Of a DNA stretch of 64,000 nt, positions 9,390 through 19,000 are shown one piece after another. The notes under the pieces were generated by a model, which worked only from the letters and a program-made list of their open reading frames with translations, did not search any database and was not told the origin of the DNA. This DNA comes from Bog-756 sp963828385 (GTDB lineage Bacteria; Actinomycetota; Acidimicrobiia; Acidimicrobiales; RAAP-2). The stretch covers positions 225,540-289,539 of the forward strand of contig CAWHEF010000001.1 in assembly GCA_963828385.1 (NCBI GenBank), given 5' to 3'. The stretch's first letter is position 1. Each line of letters opens with the position of its first letter. The translations under genes were made by a program, and so were the position numbers.

Positions 9390-9424
9390 ATCATCGACGA
9401 ACCAAGCTCCGAAGGAGGTTTGTC

Positions 9425-10024
9425 GTGAGCACAGCATATGAACGTCCTGATGGCATGGCCGAGCCGGTGACCACACCTGCGGCGCAACCCGCCATGGAGA
9501 TCGGCCCCGCACGCCTGGTCCCCATCGGGCTCCTGACGCTTCTCGTGGCCGCGTGGGGCGGCATCGTTCCCTTCGTCGGCCCTGTGTTCGGCTTCAGCGC
9601 GGACGGCAGCGGGTCCTGGACCTGGGATCTCTCGCACGCCGTTCTCGGACTGGTGCCCGGTGCCGTCGGCGTCTTCGCCGGGTTCTGCATGCTTTCGTTG
9701 ACCGGGAGGACGGCCAGGTTGGCCGGTCGGACCGGTCTCGCCGGCATCGGAATCCTGGCGATGGCGGCGGGGGCATGGTTCGTGATCGGACCGTGGGCCC
9801 TCCCGGTGATGGTGAGCACGCCGGTGTACTTCGCCCTAGCTTCCCCGCTCACCGGTCTGGCCCATGTCATCGGCTACTCGTTCGGGCCGGGACTCATTCT
9901 GGCGGCGTGCGGTGGCATGGCGATGGGGTGGGCCCTGCGGAGCCCGGCCGTCTCGGCGCCGCCTGCCGAGCGTCATCTGCGACTCCACCGCATGCGCCAA
10001 GATCGGGCGCAGGAGGTGGCATAG
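9425..10024 (+). CDS. Four-helix membrane protein under a stress-type promoter
   Basis: 199 aa from GTG 9425 with a near-perfect ribosome site (GAAGGAGGTTTGTC). Hydrophobic segments: LVPIGLLTLLVAAWGGIVPF, AVLGLVPGAVGVFAGFCML, IGILAMAAGAWFVIGPWALP and VIGYSFGPGLILAACGGMAM. The short polar tail contains HLRLHRMRQDR. Similar SPW-repeat-like membrane proteins occur in actinobacterial stress regulons, but I cannot name the family with certainty. Followed after 45 bp by a small cytosolic gene, probably co-transcribed. Confidence 0.7.
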   Translation: MSTAYERPDGMAEPVTTPAAQPAMEIGPARLVPIGLLTLLVAAWGGIVPFVGPVFGFSADGSGSWTWDLSHAVLGLVPGAVGVFAGFCMLSLTGRTARLAGRTGLAGIGILAMAAGAWFVIGPWALPVMVSTPVYFALASPLTGLAHVIGYSFGPGLILAACGGMAMGWALRSPAVSAPPAERHLRLHRMRQDRAQEVA

Positions 10025-10069
10025 TCCGGTCGGTTTCGCCTTCGCACACATTGAGAAAGGTGGTGCCTC

Positions 10070-10531
10070 GTGAAACGTAGTTGGTTGCACATCGTGCGGC
10101 GAGGTACGCGAAGGCGAGCCTTCGAGAGGGAAACGACGAAGCTCATCGAGGACTGCCAACGGCTCCTCGCCGGAAGGGTCCTCGAGAGCCTGGCGCCCGA
10201 TCAGGTCTCGGTGCCCCAGTGGGCATGGGTCAACGCTCTCGCCCACGGGTCCGAGACCGACCTCCGGCTGCTCGCCTCCCAGCCCGCTGTCTCCCCACCG
10301 TGGAGGCCCGACCTCCTCCGGTGGGGAAGGGCGGTGTCGTTCCTGGCTGACGAGCTCCTGAGCCACGCCGAGACCCTCGACCTTCCGATCGGGGAGCTCC
10401 AGCACCGGTTGATGGTCCCGATCGAACTGCAGGCGTTGTCGGCGCCCGTGAGCTCGTCGGACCTCGTGCGGCGGGTGCTCGGCGCCCTCGTTCTCGTCGA
10501 TCACGAGACGAGGTCGGAGCAGCGGCACTGA
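10070..10531 (+). CDS. Hypothetical cytosolic protein
   Basis: 153 aa, GTG 10070 preceded by GAGAAAGGTGG. Basic N-terminus (KRSWLHIVRRGTRRRAFERE) and a mostly helical body with conserved-looking segments VSVPQWAWVNALAHGSETDL and WGRAVSFLADELLSHAETLD. No signal peptide, membrane segment or catalytic motif seen. Downstream of the stress-promoter gene by 45 bp, so probably the same transcript. Function unknown. Confidence 0.65.
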   Translation: MKRSWLHIVRRGTRRRAFERETTKLIEDCQRLLAGRVLESLAPDQVSVPQWAWVNALAHGSETDLRLLASQPAVSPPWRPDLLRWGRAVSFLADELLSHAETLDLPIGELQHRLMVPIELQALSAPVSSSDLVRRVLGALVLVDHETRSEQRH

Positions 10532-10633
10532 CGACGGCGACCACCGGCGCCTGCTGACAGCGGACCCCGGCGGAGCCGATCTGCCTGATCCGATTTGACT
10601 GACCGCCGGAGGTTCCCAGTGGTGGCTGGGTGG

Positions 10634-11381
10634 TCAGCTGGTGTCGGCCGTCGGCACGAGCTTCCACATCCGTCCGAGGGGCTGCAGCCCGAGGCGGGCG
10701 GCGACGCCCTGGGACGAGGTGTTCGACGCACCGGTGCTGTAGAAGAGAAAGCGCGTCGTCGGACCCACCATCCGCGACCAGGCCACGGTGGCGGCAGCGG
10801 CGAACCCCCGTCCCCGGAATGCGGGACTCGTCCAGGTGCCGGCTTCAGCCCCGCCTTCGAACGAGCGGGCGGTGCAGCAGACCGAGACCACGGCGCCGTC
10901 GATGACCACCGTCGCCCACGGACCGCGGGCTTCGTCGACCTCCCGCTCGGACAGCTGTGGACGGAGCTCGCCCGCCCCGGCCATCTCCGAGGTGCAGATG
11001 ATCGCCCCGGTGTCGACGGGCAGGTCATCGAGCTCACGTTCGATGAGGAAGCACACGGCGCCGACGGTCGTCACCGGGCCTCGTGCCCCGGTCACGAGCT
11101 CGGTGCAGCGTTCAGCGGACGGCGGGGGAGCCGCCGTGTCCGCCACCTCCACCTCGGGTCCGATGGCGGGGCCGAGAAGGCCGGCCAGCTCGTCGGCCAC
11201 CTCGTCGGGCAGGGCGGCACCGAGCGACAGGGTCCGGCCCCGGGGGGCCGAAGCGACGACGACGTGGGGAGCGGGCACGGGCTCGGGTACACGCTCGCGG
11301 ACGAGGCGGCCCCGCTCGTCGCGGGTCCAAATTCGTGTCGATCTCGACAGCCAGGCAGTCGAGCTCGGTGGGGATGCGCAC
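10634..11381 (-). CDS. GNAT-family N-acetyltransferase (frameshift near the N-terminus)
   Basis: The C-terminal half has GNAT features: VVIDGAVVSVCCTARSFEGG, AGTWTSPAFRGRGFAAAATV (the acetyl-CoA loop R-x-x-G-x-A), and a final GLQPLGRMWKLV strand. The natural start is GTG 11381 (VRIPTELDCLAVEIDT); an apparent extra base in an AAATT run at about 11329-11333 separates it from the rest (IWTRDERGRLVRERVPEP). Repaired length is about 249 aa. Substrate unknown. Confidence 0.7.
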
Positions 11382-11427
11382 GCACCAACGCTACCGAGGA
11401 GGTGACGGCCCGGCACCCACAGGGGCG

Positions 11428-11892
11428 CTAGGAGTATCGGTCGGCCCGGTTGCCGGGGGGATGATGAACCCCGGGGACCGCATCGGGATTCTCGACGCAG
11501 ACCTCGCACTCGAGCCCGTCAGGGTCGCGGAAGAAGATGCTGAGCATCGGCCCGAAGTCGGTGACGAAGTCGTCCGCCGCCCCTCGAGCCATGAGCCGTT
11601 CTCGGATCGTCTCGAACGCCTCGAGGGACGCAGCCTGGACCGCCAGGTGGTCGATACGACCACGGCCGAACATGGGGGTCTGGCGGTCGGCCTCGGTGTT
11701 TCCCTCGATTTCGAACACGTTGAGCTCGGCCCAGTCCCCGATCTTGATGATCGACAGCCGCGGGCCCGATTCGTCGGGCAGCTCCGATCCGTCCCGGAGG
11801 AGCTCCGCATCGAAGACCTCCCGGTAGAAGGCGTTCAGTCGACCGGCGTCGTTGGTGATGGTGGCGACATGGTTGAAGCCCTTCAGCAGCAT
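11428..11892 (-). CDS. VOC (glyoxalase/bleomycin-resistance fold) family protein
   Basis: 154 aa. Two beta-alpha-beta-beta-beta modules: GFNHVATITNDAGRLNAFYR at the start and RGRIDHLAVQAASLEAFETI in the middle, ending FFRDPDGLECEV, the usual metal-ligand strand. His8, His84-type and the terminal Glu positions of VOC enzymes are present. Possible roles are metal-dependent isomerase, dioxygenase or drug sequestration; none is favoured by the neighbours. Stands alone on the minus strand. Confidence 0.85.
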   Translation of the reverse strand: MLLKGFNHVATITNDAGRLNAFYREVFDAELLRDGSELPDESGPRLSIIKIGDWAELNVFEIEGNTEADRQTPMFGRGRIDHLAVQAASLEAFETIRERLMARGAADDFVTDFGPMLSIFFRDPDGLECEVCVENPDAVPGVHHPPGNRADRYS

Positions 11893-12153
11893 GGATCACT
11901 CCCCGCACCCGGAGTCGGCCATCAAATCTAGGCGTGGAGATCGTGAGGGGCTCGTGCGACGGCGGTCCGAGCCATCGATCCAGGTCGGTGGGATCGATAC
12001 GGCGCCGCCGCCGAGAGCGATTGCTCAAGGTGAATGGACGGGGAGTCGATATCACCTCGTGGCGATGGGGCAACCAGTCGGCGAGACGAGCCCGCCGATC
12101 TTCGTCGACGCCCGAGAACGATCAGCTCGTACATACCACCAGGGGAGTCGGCG

Positions 12154-13671
12154 ATGAGATTCGACAGCAGGCGGAGCGACGGTCACAGGGGTACCCGTGT
12201 CGGCTCCGGCCATCGGCGGGGCGGCGTGATCGTTGCCATGGCCGCCCTCTGTGCGCTGGTCCTGGCTCCGCCGGCGGTTGCCGCTGCAGCTGGTGACAGC
12301 GCCGCCGATCAGGCGCCCCCCGCCGGCTCCACGACGACGTTCAAGTACACCGGACACCCGGAGACCTTCACGGTGCCCGCCGACGTCGGCGCCGTGGACA
12401 TCGCCGCAAGCGGGGGTCGCGGCGGAAGAGCCGGCGGAGACGCCGGCGGACCCGGAATCCAGGTGACGGCCCCGAACGTTGCGGTCAAGGCGGGTCAGCA
12501 GCTCAAGGTGGTGGTGGGCGGCGACGGACATGCACCGGGCACCGCCTCCAAGACCGCGACCAAAGGTGAAGGCGGTTACAACGGTGGTGGGGACGGCGCT
12601 CGGGGCGCTGGCGGGGGAGGCGGCCTCTCTTCGGTCCAGGCTCCGGACGGCACGTACCTCGTCATCGCCGCCGGTGGCGGAGGCCGCGCTCAAGGTGCGG
12701 GCGGACCGCAGAACCCGCCCGGAACGTTGGACGGTCAGAACGGTTCGGGGTCGGGCTCGTTCGGCACACCGCAGGGTGGCGGCGGCGGAACGCTGACCGC
12801 CGGCGGCTACGGCGGGCATAACGCCAGCCCGCTCGTCGGTGACGGCAAGGGGGGCGGCCGATTCAACGGTGGCGAGGGGGGCGTCGGTCTGATCCCGAAG
12901 CTCGCCGGCGGCGGCGGTGGCGGCGGTGGCGGCTACTTCGGCGGCGGCGGAGGGGCGGGGTCCGAGATCGCCAGCGGCGGTGGCGGAGGGGCGGGGTCCA
13001 GCTACATCGCGCCCAACGTCCGGATCATCGTGACGCCGGCCCAGGGCCCACCCGAAGTGAGTTTCAGCTACGTACGGATGACGTCGACGAGCGTCAGCTC
13101 GAGGCCTGATCCGAGTGATTTCGGCAGCCCGTTCGACTTCACGGCCACGATCACGCCGACGCCGAGCGGAGGCACCGTCAGCTTCGAAGATCTCAACTAC
13201 CACAGGCCGTATCCGGGTTGTACGCAGCTGCCGGTCGTCAACGGTGTCGCCACCTGCCATGGACAAGCCGCCATCCCGGGCCATTACTTCGTGACCGCCC
13301 GGTACTCGGGAAATCCGGACTTCCGTCCCAGCCAGGGTGACCTGGCGAACGGGCACTACGTGATGTCGGCGACGACCGTGTCGTTGGCGCTGGCGCCGAG
13401 ATCGAAGAACCCTTCGAAGCCCGGCGAACGAGTCTTCTTCCTGGCCAAGGTGGTGCCGCAGACGTCAACGGCCCTGTACCCCTCCGGGGTCGTGTTCCTG
13501 TCGGTGGATGGTCACCGGCAGTTCCAGGCCGATCTCCACGGGAGCTACGAGGTCCAGATTCCTGCCGACTTCGACACGGTCGGGAACCACACGGTGACGG
13601 CCACGTTCGGGGGAGACAACCAGTACCGCGGGTCGACGAGCCTCCCGCTCGGGCACCAGGTGGCGGGGTGA
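12154..13671 (+). CDS. Secreted glycine-rich protein with Ig-like repeats
   Basis: 505 aa, ATG 12154 after AGGGGAGTCGGCG. Signal peptide: basic N-terminus, then VIVAMAALCALVLAPPAVAA. Residues ~65-300 are a Gly-rich domain starting TFKYTGHPETFTVPADVG with many GG/GGGG runs, ending in AGSSYIAPNV; this resembles extracellular Gly-rich beta domains. The last ~200 residues hold two Ig-like modules of the bacterial surface type (GTVSFEDLNYHRPYPGC, GHYFVTARYSGNPDFRPS, and GVVFLSVDGHRQF ... HTVTATFGGDNQYRGS). No sortase motif or membrane anchor. Likely an extracellular matrix or adhesive protein. Confidence 0.8.
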   Translation: MRFDSRRSDGHRGTRVGSGHRRGGVIVAMAALCALVLAPPAVAAAAGDSAADQAPPAGSTTTFKYTGHPETFTVPADVGAVDIAASGGRGGRAGGDAGGPGIQVTAPNVAVKAGQQLKVVVGGDGHAPGTASKTATKGEGGYNGGGDGARGAGGGGGLSSVQAPDGTYLVIAAGGGGRAQGAGGPQNPPGTLDGQNGSGSGSFGTPQGGGGGTLTAGGYGGHNASPLVGDGKGGGRFNGGEGGVGLIPKLAGGGGGGGGGYFGGGGGAGSEIASGGGGGAGSSYIAPNVRIIVTPAQGPPEVSFSYVRMTSTSVSSRPDPSDFGSPFDFTATITPTPSGGTVSFEDLNYHRPYPGCTQLPVVNGVATCHGQAAIPGHYFVTARYSGNPDFRPSQGDLANGHYVMSATTVSLALAPRSKNPSKPGERVFFLAKVVPQTSTALYPSGVVFLSVDGHRQFQADLHGSYEVQIPADFDTVGNHTVTATFGGDNQYRGSTSLPLGHQVAG

Positions 13672-13707
13672 GGTGAGCGCACGGACGACCCGGCCACGAC
13701 TGCGGGT

Positions 13708-14016
13708 CTAACGGTGGTGGCGTCGGTGCCACCACCGCATCAGGGCGCCGGCGACGATCGCATCGAGGACGGTGAGCTCGCCAATTGGCCGGCGCACGAT
13801 CCGGACGGCGAGCACCAAAGCGATCACCACCCCGGCGGTAGCTACCAAGAGGGTGGCGGTCAGCGCCTCGCCGACGGCGCCTGGATCGATGATGGCGATC
13901 AAGCACACAGCACCGACCCCCAGCGAGACCCTGCGACCGCCAGACCGAGAACGTGGCGCGGGGGCCGGCCGGCTGGTGGAGGGCGTCACGGGGTGAAGGT
14001 CCTGCCGATCTCTCAT
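13708..14016 (-). CDS. Small membrane protein (C-terminus has a paralogous scrap at 31.9 kb)
   Basis: 102 aa. Hydrophobic segments RVSLGVGAVCLIAIIDPG and LTATLLVATAGVVIALVLAV, then a polar C-terminus RRPIGELTVLDAIVAGALMR followed by a WWHRRHHR end. The last 28 residues recur, with substitutions, in a broken fragment at 31854-31940. That supports this being a real gene despite its small size. Function unknown. Confidence 0.6.
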   Translation of the reverse strand: MRDRQDLHPVTPSTSRPAPAPRSRSGGRRVSLGVGAVCLIAIIDPGAVGEALTATLLVATAGVVIALVLAVRIVRRPIGELTVLDAIVAGALMRWWHRRHHR

Positions 14017-14321
14017 GGGACGAGGGTAGAACCAGGGTGCTACATCGCAGGGCGTGCCACCGGTGAAGCGGTGGCGAACCGACCGCCTCGGCAGTCTCGG
14101 ACCGTCCTCGACCAGGGCGTAGAGGGAGCAGCCGGCTGACCTCCCCGGCCGTGTAACCGTGCCCGCTTGCCACTCCGGCGTCGCCCTCGGTGCACCCAGG
14201 TCGAGCAGGGTTCGCCGCTACGATTCGCGGGTCCGCTCACGGGGAGGTGGAAGATCGAAGCTCACACGGAGCCCGGGCTTCGGACCCGTCGAGCAGCACG
14301 TTCGAGCCGGAGGGGTGCGCC
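14017..14321. other. Intergenic region between divergent genes
   Basis: 305 bp between the small membrane gene (minus) and the YbhN-like gene (plus). No coding frame with convincing composition; it contains the GGAGG ribosome site (around 14309) for the downstream gene and presumably both promoters, none of which I can place. Confidence 0.4.
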
Positions 14322-15521
14322 GTGGGCCGCGACGCCGTGGACGGTCACCTCTCGACGTCGGCGCCCCACGTCGACCCGGTGACCGGGGTGCCTCGGGAGG
14401 GGGGCGAACCGCTCCGGTCGAGGTTCCGCCGGATCTGGCCGGTCGTGAGGTGGCTCCTCGGGATCGGCGTCCTGGCCCTCGCCGGCTGGGTGCTGAGCTC
14501 CCATACCGACGAGCTGTCCGGTATCGGCGAGGCCTTCCAGCATCTTGACTGGTGGTGGATTCCGCTGGCTGTGCTGGCCGAGGCGCTGTCGTTCGTCAGC
14601 TTCACGCTCATGGAGTACGCGCTCCTTACCAGTGGCGGGGTCACCCCTCCATCCTTTCCCTTGTTCAAGATGACGTTCGGGTCACAAGCCCTGACCAACT
14701 CGCTTCCCGCCGGCAACGCCGTCGCCGCGGTGTACGGATTCCGGTGGTTCCGGCGGTTCGGCGCCGACGACCCATTGGCCGTCTGGGCCATGGCGGGAAC
14801 GTTCATCGCCTCGATGGTCTCGCTCACGCTCGTGGCGACGGCTGGCCTGGCCTTGGCCGCAGGGGAAGGAGCCTCCCTCGATCTGATCCCTGTGCTGATC
14901 GGAATGCTCCTCATCGCCGTGGCCGTGGGGGCGCTCTTCGTCTACGAACGACCGCTCCTCCTGACTCTCACGTGGGCCCTGCGGGCGTCCCGCTCGATCA
15001 TCCGACGACCGAGGGGAGACACGGCTGCCCACGTCGATCGGATCATGGGCCGGATCATGTCGGTGCGACTGAGCTGGCGAAAGGTCATCGTCATCGTGTT
15101 CTGGGGTGTGGCCAACTGGCTGTTCGACTGCGCATGTTTTGCCATGATGTTCCTGGCCATCGGTGCCTCGATCCCATGGAAGGGGCTCCTGCTCGCCTAC
15201 GGGGCGGGACAACTGGCGGCGGCGCTCCCCGTCACACCGGGCGGTCTGGGCGCCGTGGAAGGGAGCATCACGATCGCCCTCGTCGCATTCGGTGGAGCGC
15301 AGGTAGCCACGGTGGATGCCGTGCTCCTCTACCGGCTCATCAGCTTCTGGCTCGTCCTGGCCGTGGGCTGGTCGTTGATCGGGCAGCTTGCCTTCGAGGT
15401 GCGGAAAGGCCGGTGGACTCGGCAAGCCCTGTCCTCGCCCGTCGAGGCGGATATCGGGGCGCCCCCCTCCGAATCGGTCCCCAGGGTGGTCGCCGATAAA
15501 CCGTCGGTGTCGAGATCATGA
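14322..15521 (+). CDS. Lysylphosphatidylglycerol synthase TM region / YbhN (UPF0104) family membrane protein
   Basis: 399 aa from GTG 14322, preceded by CCGGAGGGGTGCGCC; a longer frame to 14190 is unlikely. Eight or so membrane helices, for example WPVVRWLLGIGVLALAGWVL, WWIPLAVLAEALSFVSFTLM, VIVIVFWGVANWLFDCACFA. Family signature: an ALTNSLPAGNAVAAVYGFRW loop and the late LAAALPVTPGGLGAVEGSI segment, matching the P-x-P-x-G-x-G-x-x-E pattern of LPG_synthase_TM proteins. Lacking the soluble aminoacyl-transfer domain, it is probably a lipid or glycolipid transporter or regulator rather than an MprF. The next gene overlaps by ATGA. Confidence 0.88.
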   Translation: MGRDAVDGHLSTSAPHVDPVTGVPREGGEPLRSRFRRIWPVVRWLLGIGVLALAGWVLSSHTDELSGIGEAFQHLDWWWIPLAVLAEALSFVSFTLMEYALLTSGGVTPPSFPLFKMTFGSQALTNSLPAGNAVAAVYGFRWFRRFGADDPLAVWAMAGTFIASMVSLTLVATAGLALAAGEGASLDLIPVLIGMLLIAVAVGALFVYERPLLLTLTWALRASRSIIRRPRGDTAAHVDRIMGRIMSVRLSWRKVIVIVFWGVANWLFDCACFAMMFLAIGASIPWKGLLLAYGAGQLAAALPVTPGGLGAVEGSITIALVAFGGAQVATVDAVLLYRLISFWLVLAVGWSLIGQLAFEVRKGRWTRQALSSPVEADIGAPPSESVPRVVADKPSVSRS

Positions 15522-15973
15522 GGCTCCGCGGGGGACGGCCCCGGCGGGTGACCCGATCGGTGGTCGGCTTTCTGATTGCCGGCGTCTTGGCGGCGTGCCT
15601 TCTGGCCGGGTGTACATCGGCCCGAAACGGGCTCGGTACGAGCGACAGCTCGTGTTATGGGGCGTTGCCGGCGGCCACTAAGGCGGCGGGCTCGCCCAGT
15701 CGACTGCTCGGCGTCCACCTGTTCAAGGTCGCAGACCTCCGGCACCAGAACCGGAAACTCCTCACCGAGCTCACGGCCGGCGAGTCGTCGACGGCGGACG
15801 TCTGCGCTGTCGCTTTCTCTGGGCACTTCACGGCCCATTCGGTGAGAAAGCCTCACGGCCGAACCGTCGGGCACGTCGCCATCGTGGTCCTTGCCAGGCC
15901 TTCGAACCGGCTACTCGGAACGGCTGTCCTCAGGCGACTTCCGTTGCGGTTCGCCCACTCGCACATCGGCTGA
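15518..15973 (+). CDS. Predicted lipoprotein
   Basis: 151 aa. Basic N-terminus, hydrophobic core (VVGFLIAGVLAACLL) and lipobox LLAGC, so lipidated at Cys about residue 30. The mature part is small, with two Cys (DSSCYGALP and TADVCAVAFSGHF) that could form a disulphide, and no recognised domain. Its ATG overlaps the stop of the YbhN-like gene, implying a coupled envelope function. Confidence 0.7.
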   Translation: MRLRGGRPRRVTRSVVGFLIAGVLAACLLAGCTSARNGLGTSDSSCYGALPAATKAAGSPSRLLGVHLFKVADLRHQNRKLLTELTAGESSTADVCAVAFSGHFTAHSVRKPHGRTVGHVAIVVLARPSNRLLGTAVLRRLPLRFAHSHIG

Positions 15974-16007
15974 CCACCCTGCGGTCCGCGAGACCCGATC
16001 CCTCGGA

Positions 16008-19000
16008 TCATGCCAAGGCGGAACCCCCGCAGTACTCAACGAATGAACACAGCGTCGCGATCAGCCGCATCTCATCGACATCCCGGGCCCGACTGTTGAG
16101 GAGTTGCTTTGTGCACACCAGGTAAGCGAGACAACGGGCCCGACTGACGGCGACGTTCAACCGGTTGCGTGAGAAGAGGAATTCGGCACCTCGGGGCATG
16201 TCTTCTCCGCTGGACGTCGTCATCGTGAAGAAGACAACCGGAGCCTCCCTGCCCTGGAACTTGTCGACCGTTCCCACAGTGACCCCGCGGGTGCGGTGAT
16301 CAGATTGGAGGTGGTCACGAAGGAGGTTGACCTGATCGTTATAGGGTGCCACCACCATGAAGTCGTCCACACCGAGAGGCGCCCGGTCGCCGCACTGATC
16401 GGTCCAGGTGGTGCCGATCAGGCGACGGATCTCGGCCGCCACGATCTCCGCCTCCTCAGCGGATTCGGTGGAGCAATCAATATGGTCGGCCTCCAGCCAC
16501 CGCAGACCGGTGCCGAATTCGGTGCTCTGCCTCGCGCAGCTTGGGTGACTCACGAGTCGTCCTTGGTAGATCTGTTCCGAAATGAACCGACAGACGTCCG
16601 GATGCATGCGACGGGTTTCGGTCAGGAAAACGCCCCGATCGCCCGGCATCGTCACCTGATCACCCAATACATGCTCCAGTACGCTGAGGCCCCCTCCACC
16701 CGGGTGCAAGGCCTGGGTCACCTGTGGAAGCTGGAGCGGGTCGCCGAGGAGGATGAGGTTCTTCGCCGATCGGGATGCAGCCAGGGCATCGGCAAGGGCT
16801 AGCTGGCCCGCCTCGTCGACGATGAGCACATCGACCGGCGCCTCTTCCATTGCCTGGCTCGAGAAGAGCCACGTCGTTCCGGCCACCAGGTTGAATTCGT
16901 CGCGCGAACACGGCCCATTCGAGCTGGCGTACCGCACCCCCGGCAGCCCACCTCCATCCGGCTCATTGCCTTTGCGAATGCAATGCAGCCTGTCCAGACC
17001 GCCTTCCCGCTCGCAGACACGGAGAACCTCGGCCAGGAGGTTGTCGATGGCGTTGTGGCTCATCGCCGTGATGCCGACCCGCTGCCCGGTGTTGATCAGA
17101 CGGTGGACGATGTGGGCGCCCCTGTAGGTCTTGCCCGTGCCCGGCGGCCCCTGGATGGTCACGTAGCTGTGTGCGAGGTGCCCCACCCACTCGGTGATGG
17201 CATCGACCTCGTCGGTGAACACGCCGCCGCGAGGGCCGGTACCCGTGTCGAACCTGGGATGGGCCCGCTGCAGCAACGCCAGTGACACGCCGTTCGGAGC
17301 GCCGTTCGCCGAAGGATCGAGCACTCTGGCCGCCAGTTCGGCGAGGGCATCCGGCTTGGGTATCGGCGAGACCCAGTCATTGATGACGATGACCGAGGGG
17401 ATGACACCCAACTGCTGTGCCCGGTCATTCCACGTGAGCACGAGCTCGTGTGACTGAGGGTCGAAATTGTAAACGCCGGAGTACCCGGTGGCACCGCCGG
17501 GCGTGCTGTAGAGAACGCCCGGTCCGCTGTTGGCACCGAAAGCGGGGGCGTTGGACTGCTCCGGCCATTGGAAAAGCGCTCCGTCCGGCGTGAGCCGTTT
17601 CCCCCGTTTGCCGATCCGGGACACCTGTCCCCGATACGAGAGGCCGGCGAGGACGTCGGGATCGTCGAGCAAGGTGGGGATGTCCAGAGTGGCCTTGGCC
17701 AGCTTCAGTGCCGCGTTGGCTCGACGCTCCCGTAGCCAGTAGCCGAGCAGATCTCCGAGTAGGTGCTCGGCGGTGCCCGGGCCGGAGGCGTGCAGGGCTG
17801 CGACCTGGTCGTCGAGCTCGGGAATCGCCTCTTCGGACTCCAAAATGGGGGTCCTCCAGTCGAGATCCACCGGCCGCAGGGCGACCAGCCAGTCCCGCAG
17901 CGCCATCGTCGAGCGCACGTCGTCCTCGTTGTAGGCGGAGATGCGGTCGAGTCGGATCGGGTGGTGATCGGCCATGTACTGCTCGTACTCGACGACCGCC
18001 GCAGATCCCCGGTCGATGTCGTGGCCCCGCAGATAACCGGTGACACGTTCGAGGTCCTTAAGCCCGTAGGACTCGATACCCACCTGCACCGAATTCCGTA
18101 CAACCGGGTAGAGGTCAACGAAGAAGCCCGTCTCGACCAGGGTGGCCAGCGTCGCTTCCCCGACCCCGTGTTCGGCTGTGAGGCGCTCCAGCGCTGAACG
18201 CTCGGTGTGGTTGTAGTGGTAGACGTGCATGTCGGGAAACGTGCCGCGGCGTTCGGCGAGGAGCTCGATCAACTGCCCGGTCACCGCCGCTTCCTCCTCG
18301 CGGTCGTGGGCCCAGAACGACTGATAGCTCCGGTCACCCTCGTCAGAGAGGAAGAGAACGCCGAAGAGGAAGAACAGGCCGATGTCGGCCCGCCAGAACG
18401 GGTCGCCCTCGAAGTCGAGGAAGACGTCTCCGTCGTCGGGTGCGGGCATGAGCTCGAAGCCCCGTCCCCACGTGGGGTCCTCGGACCGGCCGATGATCCG
18501 GAAGGGGGGCGCCTGATCCTCCTCGGTCCGCGCCTGAGCCTGCAAGACGGACTGCTCCACCAGCCGGCCGAGCCGCTCGGGACGGATGTCGTCGACAGGT
18601 TCCTGTCGGATGGCCAACTCGGCCAGTGTCCCAACCCCGGCAGCTTCCAGCCGGGACCGGTCGGCGACCCGGATGCCGGCCACGTAGATGAGTGAATCAG
18701 CGTCCCGCCACTCATGTGTGCAGGTCGGGTGGAACTCGCAGAAGTCGCAGTGGGGACAAGGCTCGGGAGCGGTCTCAGCATCCTCTTCGCGGTCGTCAAG
18801 CACCAAGGCCAACTGCGAACGCAACCGCCGCCAGTACGGTTGGAACTCCTCAGTCAGGAGTGACTCCGTCCTTCCGGAGCCAAGCCAAAGATGGATGCGC
18901 TCGGGTGGCGAACCGGTCATGGCTTCAAGGGCATCGGCGTAGAAGCAAAGCTGGAGTACATGGCCGGGCTTGCCCTCCGAGCGGGTGAGCTTTGCGTCCA

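Noticed and set aside
12052..13356. 434-codon minus-strand frame
   Set aside because: Mirror of the glycine-rich gene (Ala/Arg/Thr-rich), a typical GC-shadow.
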